Of a stretch of DNA of 15,938 bases, positions 1 to 7,886 are shown in pieces (position 1 is the first letter of the stretch; each line of letters starts with the position of its first letter). The translations under genes and the position numbers were made by a program. The notes under the pieces were generated by a model. The model was not told where the DNA came from and searched no databases. It saw only the letters and a list, made by a program, of their open reading frames with translations. This DNA comes from CAYNLY01 sp964398225 (lineage in GTDB: Bacteria; Pseudomonadota; Zetaproteobacteria; Mariprofundales; Mariprofundaceae), in contig CAYNLY010000035.1 in assembly GCA_964398225.1 (NCBI GenBank), forward strand, positions 1 through 15,938, in the 5' to 3' direction.

Positions 1-1
1 G

Positions 2-844
2 GAGCGCCGGTGGCTTGCCGCGCATCCGCCGCTTGGCGTCATTCTGTTCGCGCGCAACATCGAAAGTCCGGACCAGGTTGCCGGGCTGATCGCATCGGCG
101 CGCGAGGCGGCCGGCCGGGCGCTGGTTGCGGCCATCGACGAGGAGGGCGGCCGGGTGAACCGGATGCCGTGGCCTCCGTTTGCCGGGCGCAGGCCCGCCG
201 CGCATTTCGGGGCCCAGTTTCGCATCGACCCGGAGGGGGCGGAGCAGGCGGTCTACGATGATGCGCGCGCGGTCGGCGAGGCCCTGGCCGCGCTGGGCTT
301 CACGCACGACTGCGCGCCCGTGCTCGATCTGCGCCGTCCCGGCGCCCATTCGATCATCGGCGATCGCGCCTATGCGGGCGATGCCGAGATTGTGGCCCGC
401 CTGGGGCTTGCCTGCATGCGCGGTTTGCACGATGCCGGGATTCGCGCCGTGGCCAAGCATTTCCCCGGGCACGGGCGCGCGGGGCTGGATTCGCACGAGG
501 CCACGCCGACGGTGGATGCCGACGCCGAAACCCTGCTTGCCGAGGCCGGGCCGTTCGCCGCCCTGATCGCGGAAGGGCTCGATGAGGTGATGACCGCGCA
601 TGTGCGCTATCCCGCCGTGGACGATGAGATCGCGAGCTTTTCCGCGCGCTGGATCGGCGAGGTGCTGCGCGGGCGGTTTGGGTTTTCCGGCCGGGTCTGG
701 AGCGACGATCTGTGCATGAAGGGCACGGGCTGCGACCCTGTGCGGGCGATCGACCGGGCGGCCGGTGCCGGCTGCGACGCGCTGCTCGTCTGCGAGCCGG
801 AGGCGGTAGCGCGCGTGTATCGGGAGGTCGTGGAAGGATGCTGA
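2..844 (+). CDS. nagZ: Beta-N-acetylhexosaminidase NagZ (GH3), 5' end missing
   Basis: Cytoplasmic glycoside hydrolase family 3 enzyme that removes N-acetylglucosamine from anhydro-muropeptides during peptidoglycan recycling. The reading frame is open from the window edge, so the start lies upstream. 280 residues are present, against about 330-350 for the family, so roughly 50-60 N-terminal residues are missing. Visible family motifs in order are GVILFARNIESPDQV near the start, IDEEGGRV, KHFPGHG (about 455-475) followed by the DSHEATP loop that carries the catalytic acid/base histidine, and SDDLCMKG at about 701-724, whose first Asp is the expected nucleophile. The barrel therefore looks catalytically intact. 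The stop TGA overlaps the next start (TGATG), which implies co-transcription and translational coupling with the following outer-membrane protein gene. Family assignment is secure; substrate and role come from family knowledge. Confidence 0.95.
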   Translation, partial: ERRWLAAHPPLGVILFARNIESPDQVAGLIASAREAAGRALVAAIDEEGGRVNRMPWPPFAGRRPAAHFGAQFRIDPEGAEQAVYDDARAVGEALAALGFTHDCAPVLDLRRPGAHSIIGDRAYAGDAEIVARLGLACMRGLHDAGIRAVAKHFPGHGRAGLDSHEATPTVDADAETLLAEAGPFAALIAEGLDEVMTAHVRYPAVDDEIASFSARWIGEVLRGRFGFSGRVWSDDLCMKGTGCDPVRAIDRAAGAGCDALLVCEPEAVARVYREVVEGC

Positions 845-1623
845 TGAGATGTTGCTGGGCGCTGGTGTTCGTGATGATCGCCTGGCCTGCCTGGGCGGGC
901 GAGGATCAGCGCTGGATGCGCCTTGCGCCCGTATGGTGGCAGTACGAGGAGTCCGCAGGGGCGGTTCCGGGGTATTTGAACACGCCGTTTTCCTCGCGCG
1001 CACGCGGCTGGGCGGCGCTGCTCGAGGCGGGCGCGCGCGACGCTCTGATTCCCGGGAGTTCGCTGGGCATCGAGGCCGAGGCCCGGGGCCTGATGGGGCT
1101 GAACCGGCCCGTCGAACGCTGGAATCTTCCGGCCGCGGTCCAGACCGACCGGATTGAGCTAGCCGGAGCGCGCGCCCGACTCGGCCTGGACTGGCGGCGG
1201 GCTTTGGGCGCGGGCGTGATCGCCGTGGGGCTCGATGCCGGCTACCGCTGGCACCGGCAGACGCGCAGCCGGTTTGCGCTCACGGGCCGCCCGGTCGCTC
1301 AGACCCCGGTGCGCGAGTGGATTCAGTCGGCCTGGTGGATGCCAAGGCTGGACTGGCGCGGGGGCTCGGGCGCGGCCTCGATCTGGGCCGGGCGTCCGTT
1401 CTGGGTGCGGGCGCGCAACGAGCAGGTGGGCGTGTTCCGAAACCGGCGTGGCTGGCTCATCGGGGCGCGGGCCGAATTTCGCCTGCGCCGGGGCGAGGCG
1501 ATCGCGTGGCGCCTGTTCGCCGAGATCGAGCAGGTTCAGCTGGGCCGCGATTCCCGGACGTACGGATACTGGCCCGACAACCGATTCCGGATGTTCGCGC
1601 TCGGCGCGATGGGCCGGTGGTAG
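844..1623 (+). CDS. Probable outer-membrane beta-barrel protein, function unknown
   Basis: 259 residues, family not recognised. An N-terminal signal peptide (MRCCWALVFVMIAWPAWA, cleavage before GEDQRW) is followed by a chain rich in alternating polar/aromatic stretches and many Trp, Arg and Gly residues. It ends FALGAMGRW, with a terminal aromatic residue as seen in many Omp85/BAM-inserted barrels. I infer a small outer-membrane barrel of perhaps 8-12 strands. I chose the ATG at 844, which overlaps the nagZ stop (TGATG), because GGAAGG lies six bases ahead of it. An in-frame ATG at 838 would sit directly on that Shine-Dalgarno sequence. The gene lies between nagZ and gspC, two bases ahead of the gspC start used here, so it may belong to the T2SS transcript. 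It could alternatively be a periplasmic beta-rich protein. No catalytic motif is visible. Confidence 0.75.
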   Translation: MRCCWALVFVMIAWPAWAGEDQRWMRLAPVWWQYEESAGAVPGYLNTPFSSRARGWAALLEAGARDALIPGSSLGIEAEARGLMGLNRPVERWNLPAAVQTDRIELAGARARLGLDWRRALGAGVIAVGLDAGYRWHRQTRSRFALTGRPVAQTPVREWIQSAWWMPRLDWRGGSGAASIWAGRPFWVRARNEQVGVFRNRRGWLIGARAEFRLRRGEAIAWRLFAEIEQVQLGRDSRTYGYWPDNRFRMFALGAMGRW

Positions 1624-1625
1624 CG

Positions 1626-2531
1626 ATGCCACAGGCCGCTACAATGGGCCGGATGATTCCGTGGAACCGCCTTCCGGATGCAAGGCGGGCGGCGCGACTG
1701 GCGCCGCTTGTCGAGCTTGCGCTCGTCGGTCTGATCGCCTGGGAGATCGCGGGATTCGTGATCACGGTGCCGGTTCCGGTGCGCGTGACTGCCCCGTCGG
1801 AAACGGGTGATGCCGGCGCGGCATCGTTTCCGCCGCTGTCGCAATGGGCGGATGTGCCGGTGTTCGGCAAGCCGCAGCCGAAGCCCGCGCCGAAACCTGA
1901 GCCCAAGCCCGCGCCGCCGAAGCCCGCGGCGCCCAGCAGGCTCGATGCGAAGCTATTGGGTACGGTGGTCGCGGGTCCGCATTCGGCGGCGATCCTGAAG
2001 CTTGCCCGCGAGCGGAAGCAGCACGTGTATTTCGTCGGGGATACGATCGAGCCCGGCATCCGGCTGGTGGAGGTGCTTCCGGATGCGGTAATCGTCGAGC
2101 GCGGCGGCGCGCGCGAACGCATCGAACTCGAAGCCCTGCCGCAGGGTGGACTTGCCGCGGCTCCGTTCGCATCCCCGCCGCGCCCCGCCCCGCACCGGCC
2201 GCCGGCCGGCGTGCGCTCGATGCGAATGCCGCGATCGATGATCGAGCGCCAGATTCGCGATTTTCCCCGGCTGCTTTCGCAGGCCCGGGTCGTGCCGCAT
2301 TTCACCGACGGCAAGGCGGACGGCTTCGTGATCACCGACATCGTGCCCGGCTCGCTCTACGAACAGGCCGGGCTTCGCAACGGCGACATCATCGTGCGCG
2401 TCAACGGCCAGCGGGTGACCAGCGCGCAGCAGGCGATGGCGATGTATCAGGCGCTGGAAAAGGCGCCGTCGATCGATCTGGAGGTGCTCCGGGCTGGCCA
2501 GATGCAGCGGCTTCACTATGATATCCGCTGA
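1626..2531 (+). CDS. gspC: Type II secretion system protein GspC
   Basis: Bitopic inner-membrane T2SS component that connects the platform to the GspD secretin and helps select substrate. With this start it has 301 residues: a short cytoplasmic tail, one membrane helix (about residues 28-50), a proline/lysine-rich periplasmic linker (82-103), the homology region (about 105-175, containing KLLGTVVAG and YFVGDTI), a second linker, and a C-terminal PDZ domain (about 215-300, with ITDIVPGSLYEQAGLRNGDI and RVNGQ). GspC proteins end in either a PDZ domain or a coiled coil; this one has the PDZ type. The start is uncertain: ATG 1626 has GGTGG five bases upstream, but in-frame ATGs at 1644 and 1653 would also leave the membrane helix intact. 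It is the first core gene of the operon. Confidence 0.93.
   Translation: MPQAATMGRMIPWNRLPDARRAARLAPLVELALVGLIAWEIAGFVITVPVPVRVTAPSETGDAGAASFPPLSQWADVPVFGKPQPKPAPKPEPKPAPPKPAAPSRLDAKLLGTVVAGPHSAAILKLARERKQHVYFVGDTIEPGIRLVEVLPDAVIVERGGARERIELEALPQGGLAAAPFASPPRPAPHRPPAGVRSMRMPRSMIERQIRDFPRLLSQARVVPHFTDGKADGFVITDIVPGSLYEQAGLRNGDIIVRVNGQRVTSAQQAMAMYQALEKAPSIDLEVLRAGQMQRLHYDIR
1869..1934 (+). repeat. Lys-Pro-rich repeat coding for the GspC periplasmic linker
   Basis: Twenty-two codons (GspC residues 82-103) made of irregular KPxPKP/KPAP units: KPQPKPAPKPEPKPAPPKP. This resembles TonB-type periplasm-spanning linkers, which form extended stiff rods. It lies between the membrane helix and the homology-region domain and presumably sets the reach of GspC across the periplasm. 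Repeat number in such tracts commonly varies between strains. Confidence 0.8.
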
Positions 2532-2546
2532 TTTCGGGCGCCGGGG

Positions 2547-2562
2547 AAGGAGAGAAGGACCA
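2547..2562 (+). promoter_or_regulatory. Ribosome binding site of gspD
   Basis: The 31-base gap between gspC and gspD contains two purine-rich motifs, AAGGAG (2547-2552) and AAGGA (2555-2559). The second is close to the ATG at 2563. This decides the gspD start in favour of the signal-peptide Met over an in-frame ATG at 2518 inside gspC. A dedicated strong site suits the need for many secretin subunits per machine (12-15-mer). Confidence 0.7.
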
Positions 2563-4533
2563 ATGGGCAAGTTGTGGAGCCGGCTGGTGATCAGCGCGTT
2601 GATCGCATCGATGCTTTCCGCCGGCGCATCCCAGGCCAAGGACGTGACGCTGAACTTCAAGAACGCCGACATCCGGGCGCTGATCGAGTTCGTCGCGGGA
2701 TTTTCCGGCAAGAACTTCCTCGTCGACAACCGCGTCAAGGGTCAGGTCACGCTCGTATCCCCCACGCCGATTTCCGAGCAGGAAGCCTACGAGGTCTTTC
2801 TCTCCGTGCTCGAGGTCAACGGCTATGCGGCCGTGCCCAGCGGGCCGGTGATCAAGATCGTGCCGCGCGCCGAGAGCAAGCAGAAGTCGGTGCCGGTGCG
2901 GCTGGATACGGGCAAAAACGCCGACGATGCGATGGTCACCCAGGTGATCCGGCTCCAGTATGCGGACGCGCAGCAGCTGGTGGCGCTGATCCGTCCGCTG
3001 ATTTCCCCGAACTCGCATCTGGTCGCCTATCCGCGCGGAAACATGCTGCTGCTCACCGACAGCGCGAGCAACATCGCCCGGATCGTGAAGATCCTGAAGC
3101 TTCTGGACCGGAAGGACGCGGTCGGCGTGCAACTGTTTCAGCTTCAGCATGCCTCGGCGGACAAGCTCGCGGCCACGCTGACCTCGCTGTATGCGGCGCA
3201 GGGCGCACGGCCCGGGCAGGGGCCGAACGCGATCAAGGCAATCGCGCACCAGCCGGGCAACATGCTGATCGTCGTCGGCCAGCCGCAGCTGATCAACGAG
3301 GTCGCCGGCGTGATCGAGCGGCTGGACGTGCCGCCCGAGGCCGATTCGGGCCGGCTTCAGGTGCGCTATCTGAAATACGCGAACGCCGAGGATGTGGCCA
3401 AGGTGCTCAGCCAGCTCGTCGGCCAGGCCGGGCCGCCCGGCAAGGGCAAGAAGCTGTTCGCCGGGGATGTGAAGGTCGTCGCCGATGCGACGACGAACGC
3501 GCTGCTGATCACGGCCGATCCGAGCGACATGGCGGCGGTCAACGGGATTGTCGACCGGCTGGACGTGCAGCGCCGTCAGGTGCTGGTCGAGGCGCTGATC
3601 GTCGAGGTTTCGGCCAACGCCGCCGAGCAGTTCGGCATCGAGTGGCGCGGCATTTCCGATTTCACGAAACCCGGGCGGAAGCCCTTCGGCGGCACCTCGT
3701 TCAGCAACCAGGCCGGCACCAGCATCGGCACGGTCGCGGCCACGCCGCTCAATCCCGGCAACGGCCTGGTCGTGGGGCTGGTGGACGGCACGATCACCTT
3801 CGGCGGTGCCCAGTTTCTGAACATCGGGGCGCTTGCGCGCGCGCTGGAGTCCAAGGCCGACACGAACGTGCTGTCCACGCCGAACATTCTTACGATGGAC
3901 AACGAGGAGGCCGAGATCGTCGTCGGCCAGAACGTGCCCTTTGTGACGGGCAAGAGCACGACCCAGGGCGGCGTGACGAATCCGTTCCAGACGATCGAGC
4001 GCAAGGACATCGGCCTGACGCTCAAGGTCAAGCCGCAGATCTCCGAGGGCGATGCGGTCCGGCTCGAGCTGTATCAGGAGATTTCGAGCATCGACACCGC
4101 GGCGACGGGCCAGGGCGCGGATCTGATCACGAACAAGCGCTCGATCAAGACCGTCGTGCTCGCCCGCAACGGGCAGATGATCGTGCTCGGCGGGCTGATG
4201 CGCGACGACAACACCTCGGGCGTGCAGCGCGTGCCCTGCATCGGCGCGATCCCGATTCTCGGCGAGCCGTTCAAGTTCACCGAGAATCAGCACCGGAAGA
4301 CGAACCTGATGGTGTTTCTGCGTCCGCACATCATCAAGAGCGCTTCCGACATCGACAACCTGACCAACCGCAAGTACGGCGAGATCCGCAAGCTCTACGA
4401 GAAGCCGGTGGTGGGCGGCACGATCCTGTTCCCGCGCAGGGAGCGGAAGATGCCGGACGATCTGCGCCCCGGCCCCGCGCCGGAAGCCGCGCCCGCCGAC
4501 GGTGCCAAGGAAGGCGACGCCGCCCGGCCATGA
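2563..4533 (+). CDS. gspD: Type II secretion system secretin GspD
   Basis: Outer-membrane secretin that forms the multimeric exit channel. 656 residues. A signal peptide (about 1-25, cleavage after GASQA) is followed by the N0 domain (VTLNFKNADIRALIEFVAGF), then N1-N3 KH-like domains (about 100-350) with the recurrent pattern of a helix plus a NMLLLTD- or NMLIVVG-type strand. The secretin domain (about 350-590) includes STPNILTMDNEEAEIVVG, NVPFVTG, ERKDIGLTLKVKPQI, GLMRDD and IPILGEPF. The last 60 or so residues form an S-domain-like tail ending in a Pro/Ala-rich, probably disordered stretch. No pilotin gene is seen nearby. The gene begins 31 bases after gspC and its stop overlaps the gspE start (ATGA). 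Length is normal for the family and no breaks are visible. Confidence 0.98.
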   Translation: MGKLWSRLVISALIASMLSAGASQAKDVTLNFKNADIRALIEFVAGFSGKNFLVDNRVKGQVTLVSPTPISEQEAYEVFLSVLEVNGYAAVPSGPVIKIVPRAESKQKSVPVRLDTGKNADDAMVTQVIRLQYADAQQLVALIRPLISPNSHLVAYPRGNMLLLTDSASNIARIVKILKLLDRKDAVGVQLFQLQHASADKLAATLTSLYAAQGARPGQGPNAIKAIAHQPGNMLIVVGQPQLINEVAGVIERLDVPPEADSGRLQVRYLKYANAEDVAKVLSQLVGQAGPPGKGKKLFAGDVKVVADATTNALLITADPSDMAAVNGIVDRLDVQRRQVLVEALIVEVSANAAEQFGIEWRGISDFTKPGRKPFGGTSFSNQAGTSIGTVAATPLNPGNGLVVGLVDGTITFGGAQFLNIGALARALESKADTNVLSTPNILTMDNEEAEIVVGQNVPFVTGKSTTQGGVTNPFQTIERKDIGLTLKVKPQISEGDAVRLELYQEISSIDTAATGQGADLITNKRSIKTVVLARNGQMIVLGGLMRDDNTSGVQRVPCIGAIPILGEPFKFTENQHRKTNLMVFLRPHIIKSASDIDNLTNRKYGEIRKLYEKPVVGGTILFPRRERKMPDDLRPGPAPEAAPADGAKEGDAARP

Positions 4534-6068
4534 GGCATTTGTCCCGGCTCGGGGCCGACATGGCCGATGGCGAGCGCGCGCTGATGTTCCCGCTGCCCGT
4601 GCTGCGCGCCGGCCCCGTGCTGCCGCTGAAGCCGATCGACGGACTGCCCTGCCCGGTCGCGGTTCCGGAGGAGGGGCCCTGGCCGCAGGAACTGCTCGAT
4701 GCCTGTCGGCGCAGGTTCGGCTGCGAGGTCCAGCCGGTGCTCGCCGGTCGCGAAGACATCGTGACCACGCTCAATCAGGTGTTCGACATGGCCAGCGCCT
4801 CGGCCGAGCAGATGATCGAGGAGATGGGGCTGGATGAACTCCACCGCGAAATCGAGGAGGTTGGCGACCTGCTCGAGGCGGAGGACGACGCGCCGATCAT
4901 CCGGCTGGTCAACACGCTGATTTCCCAGGCGCTCAAGGAGCGCGCCAGCGACATCCACATCGAACCGTTCGAGACGCGGGTGGTGATTCGCTTCCGGATC
5001 GACGGCGTGCTGCACACGGTCGTCGAGCCGCCGAAGGGGGTCCAGGCGGCGCTGACGAGCCGGATCAAGGTCATGGCCGGGCTCGACATCGCCGAGAAGC
5101 GACATCCGCAGGACGGGCGCTTCCGCGTGCGCATCGCGGGGCGCGAGGTGGACGTGCGTGTTTCCATCCTTCCGACCGCGTTCGGCGAGCGGGTCGTGAT
5201 GCGCCTGCTCGATCGGGGCGCGCAGATCCTGCGCCTGCCCGAGCTAGGGATGAGCGAGGCCCAGCTTGCGCTGATGCGGGAGGTGATCCGGGCGCCGCAC
5301 GGCATCGTGCTCGTCACCGGCCCCACCGGCTCGGGCAAGACGACGACGCTCTATGCCGCGCTGATGGAGGTGGATCGCGCCAACCGCAACGTGATGACGA
5401 TTGAGGATCCGATCGAATACCAGCTGGCCGGCGTTAGCCAGATGCAGGTGCAGCCGAAGATCGGCGTGACCTTCGCCGCCGGCCTGCGCTCGATCCTGCG
5501 CCAGGATCCGGACATCGTGATGATCGGCGAGATCCGGGACCTGGAGACGGCCGAGATCGCGATCCAGGCCTCGCTGACCGGGCATCTGGTCTTTGCAACG
5601 CTGCACACGAATGACGCGCTGTCTTCGATCGTGCGCCTGCAGGACATGGGCATCGAGCCGTACCTCGTGGCCTCGTCGCTGATCATGGTGCAGGCCCAGC
5701 GTCTGGTGCGCAGGCTTTGCCCCGCCTGCCGCCGGCCCCGCGAACCTCGCGACGAGGACTGGAAGGTGCTGGAATGCGATCCGGCCGACCATGCCGGCGT
5801 GACGCGGGTTTTCGAGGCCGAGGGATGCGATGCCTGCAAGGGCACGGGTTATTCGGGACGCATCGCGATCTACGAGATGGCCGCGATTTCTGATGCGCTG
5901 CGCAATCTCATCCACGATGGCAAGGGCCTGCCCGCCCTCAGGCGTCAGGCCCGGAAGGAGGGCATGCGCTCGCTGCGCCAGGACGGGGCGCGGCATGTGG
6001 CGGCCGGGATCACGACCGTGGACGAGGTGCTCCGGGTCACGCTGGATGAGGTGGTTTCGGTCGAATGA
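4530..6068 (+). CDS. gspE: Type II secretion system ATPase GspE
   Basis: Hexameric cytoplasmic ATPase that powers pseudopilus assembly and binds the cytoplasmic domain of GspL. 512 residues. An N-terminal GspL-binding region (about 1-100) precedes the PAS-like N2 domain with the ASDIHIEP motif and RFRIDGVLH. Then come the Walker A motif GPTGSGKT (264-271), the Asp box (TIEDPIEYQLAGV), Walker B (DIVMIGEIRD, about 325-335) and the His box (ATLHTNDA). A zinc-binding tetracysteine module follows, with C397/C400 and C433/C436, typical of T2SS rather than T4P ATPases. The ATG at 4530 overlaps the gspD stop by four bases. An in-frame ATG at 4560 is an alternative that would drop ten residues. All catalytic motifs are intact. 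Confidence 0.98.
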   Translation: MRHLSRLGADMADGERALMFPLPVLRAGPVLPLKPIDGLPCPVAVPEEGPWPQELLDACRRRFGCEVQPVLAGREDIVTTLNQVFDMASASAEQMIEEMGLDELHREIEEVGDLLEAEDDAPIIRLVNTLISQALKERASDIHIEPFETRVVIRFRIDGVLHTVVEPPKGVQAALTSRIKVMAGLDIAEKRHPQDGRFRVRIAGREVDVRVSILPTAFGERVVMRLLDRGAQILRLPELGMSEAQLALMREVIRAPHGIVLVTGPTGSGKTTTLYAALMEVDRANRNVMTIEDPIEYQLAGVSQMQVQPKIGVTFAAGLRSILRQDPDIVMIGEIRDLETAEIAIQASLTGHLVFATLHTNDALSSIVRLQDMGIEPYLVASSLIMVQAQRLVRRLCPACRRPREPRDEDWKVLECDPADHAGVTRVFEAEGCDACKGTGYSGRIAIYEMAAISDALRNLIHDGKGLPALRRQARKEGMRSLRQDGARHVAAGITTVDEVLRVTLDEVVSVE

Positions 6069-7267
6069 GCCTGTTCAGCTACGAGGCGATCGATGCCCGA
6101 GGCCGACGCCAGCGCGGCGAGATCGAGGCGGACTCGGCGCGCGAGGCCCGGCAGCTGCTCAAGGCCCGGCAACTGCTCCCCCGGGAGATCCGCCCCGTGG
6201 CCGAGCGACAGAGAGGAGCCGCCTCTCACGCGGCCCGGAGGCTTTCGCAGTCCGACACCGTGCTGTTTCTGCAACAGCTGGGCACGCTGCTGGAGGCGGG
6301 CATGCCGCTTGCCGAGGCCCTGGCCTCGATTGCCGATGGCTTCGAACGCGCGCGGTCGCGCCAGGTGGTTCTGGCCGTCCGCCAGCAGGTGCTCGAGGGG
6401 GAATCGCTGGCGCGCGCCCTTCGAGGGCAGGGGTTTGACGAGATCGTCTGCAACATGGTCGCCGCCGGCGAGGAGACCGGGCAGCTCACCTCCGTGGCCC
6501 TGCGGCTTGCCGAACTGCTCGAACGGCGGGCAAGCCTGCGTCAGGAGCTGATGTCGGCCACGCTGTATCCGGCCATCGTGCTGGGTTTCGGCGTGCTGGT
6601 GATGCTGTTTCTGCTGGCGGTCGTGGTTCCCCAGGTGATTACGGTGTTCGAACGCTCGGGCGGCGAACTGCCCACACTCACCCGGGCGGTGATCGCGATC
6701 TCCACCGGGCTTCGCGATCACGGCGGATGGATGCTGCTGGCCCTGATCGGAGCGGTCGGGGCCTCGCGGCTTGCGATGCGCTGGCCGGCGGTGCGCGCCC
6801 GGCGCGACCGCTGGCTGCTCGCCTCCCCGATGATCGGCACGCTGATGAGCGCGATCGAGACCGCCCGCTTCTGCCGCACCCTGGGCATGCTGCTGGCCGG
6901 AGGCGTGCCGGTGCTGGACGCGCTTCGCATCGCCAATCAGGGCCTGGGTCTGGAGCCGTTGCGCAGGCTTGGCGAGCAGGCCCGGGAACAGGTGCACGAG
7001 GGCGGAAGCCTTGCCCGGGCGCTCGATGCCGGCGGTCTCATGCCCAGGCTCGCGGTCCGGCTTATCCGGGTGGGCGAGGAAAGCGGCCGGCTGGAGTCGA
7101 TGCTGCTCAAGGCGGCCGAACACTTCGAGGGCGAGGTGTCCCGGAAACTGAAGCGGATGCTCACCGTGCTGGAGCCCTTGCTGGTGCTGGTGATGGCGGT
7201 GGGCGTGGGGGCGCTGGCGCTGGCGATTCTGCTGCCGATCGCGCAGATGAACGAGCTGGTCCGATGA
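6065..7267 (+). CDS. gspF: Type II secretion system inner-membrane protein GspF
   Basis: Polytopic platform protein of the T2SS, thought to be the rotary adaptor between the GspE ATPase and pseudopilin insertion. 400 residues, the usual family length. It has the duplicated GspF/PilC cytoplasmic domains: the first (about 60-165) contains FLQQLGTLLEAGMPLAEAL and AGEETGQL, the second (about 265-365) contains FCRTLGMLLAGGVPVLDAL and VGEESGRL. Membrane helices lie at about 168-192, 220-240 and 370-393. The start ATG overlaps the gspE stop by four bases. The gene runs by another four-base overlap into an unexpected membrane protein gene, where most T2SS operons would continue with gspG. Confidence 0.97.
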   Translation: MSLFSYEAIDARGRRQRGEIEADSAREARQLLKARQLLPREIRPVAERQRGAASHAARRLSQSDTVLFLQQLGTLLEAGMPLAEALASIADGFERARSRQVVLAVRQQVLEGESLARALRGQGFDEIVCNMVAAGEETGQLTSVALRLAELLERRASLRQELMSATLYPAIVLGFGVLVMLFLLAVVVPQVITVFERSGGELPTLTRAVIAISTGLRDHGGWMLLALIGAVGASRLAMRWPAVRARRDRWLLASPMIGTLMSAIETARFCRTLGMLLAGGVPVLDALRIANQGLGLEPLRRLGEQAREQVHEGGSLARALDAGGLMPRLAVRLIRVGEESGRLESMLLKAAEHFEGEVSRKLKRMLTVLEPLLVLVMAVGVGALALAILLPIAQMNELVR

Positions 7268-7884
7268 GGGTTCTGCTGCTGCTTGCGCTGTCCGTGCTTG
7301 CGGGGGTCGTGCAGGCCGGCGATGCCTGGGCGGGGGCGGACGAGGCCTATGCCCGGGCGATGTCGGAGGCCAGGGAGGGCAGGCTTGCCGCCGCCATTGC
7401 GCGCCTGGAGGGAGCGGCGGAGGTCGAGGCCGATCCCGTCTGGCGCGCGCGGATGCGGGATGCGGCGGCCATGCTCGGAATGCTGCGCGAGCAACGGACG
7501 AGCCCGCCCGATCGCCTCAGCGGGATGACCCGGGCGCTGGTGGCCGGACGGATGAAGGCGGATCCGGCACCGAACAAGCGCGCCGCCTGGCCTGCGGGGC
7601 TTCTGGGCGCGGTTCTGCCCGGGGCGGGTCATGCCTGGCTCGGGCGCTGGCGCGATGCGGGTGTGGCGGCGGGCCTGGTGCTTCCGATGCTGTTGCTTAC
7701 GCTCTGGGCCGCCCGGCGGCGGATGGGGCCGGTGACGGTGTTTTTCGGCCTGATCACCGTCTGGCTCTGGTCCGGCACCGTGTTTTCCGCGGTGTCGCTC
7801 GCCGAGCGGGGAAGCTTCGAACAATATCTGCTCTGGTGGCAGGGCCTGTGGCAGGCCTCCGGTCTGCCGGGGCGTCCGTGGTGA
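7264..7884 (+). CDS. Signal-peptide membrane protein with TPR-like segment, T2SS operon, unknown function
   Basis: 206 residues, no firm family. An N-terminal hydrophobic signal (about 1-23, ...VQAGDAWA) is followed by an Ala/Glu/Arg-rich helical segment (about 25-75, AYARAMSEAREGRLAAAIARL) resembling one or two TPR-like hairpins. Next is a Pro-Gly motif, LLGAVLPGAGHAWLGRWRDAG (about 113-133), and two membrane helices (about 132-152 and 158-182). The PG-G-x-G pattern before a helix resembles the small two-helix membrane domains TM2 and DUF5683; this is a resemblance only. The start overlaps the gspF stop (ATGA), and a YidD-like gene follows two bases after the stop. Co-translation with gspF and the YidD-like gene suggests a membrane-assembly or accessory role for this secretion system. 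It is not one of the standard gspC-to-gspO genes. Confidence 0.75.
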   Translation: MRVLLLLALSVLAGVVQAGDAWAGADEAYARAMSEAREGRLAAAIARLEGAAEVEADPVWRARMRDAAAMLGMLREQRTSPPDRLSGMTRALVAGRMKADPAPNKRAAWPAGLLGAVLPGAGHAWLGRWRDAGVAAGLVLPMLLLTLWAARRRMGPVTVFFGLITVWLWSGTVFSAVSLAERGSFEQYLLWWQGLWQASGLPGRPW

Positions 7885-7886
7885 GC

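Noticed and set aside
1869..1934. Tandem DNA repeat or CRISPR-like array
   Set aside because: The periodicity comes from Lys-Pro codons of the GspC linker; there are no spacers or fixed repeat units.
2401..4329. Long open frame on the minus strand opposite gspD (642 codons)
   Set aside because: It is the antisense shadow of a clear gspD; the translation is Arg/His/Asp-rich without domain logic, a common effect of high GC.
2574..4529. Open frame extending upstream of gspE through gspD, suggesting a 1164-residue fusion
   Set aside because: The first 650 or so residues are the out-of-frame reading of gspD. GspE motifs begin only after 4530, where the ATG overlaps the gspD stop.
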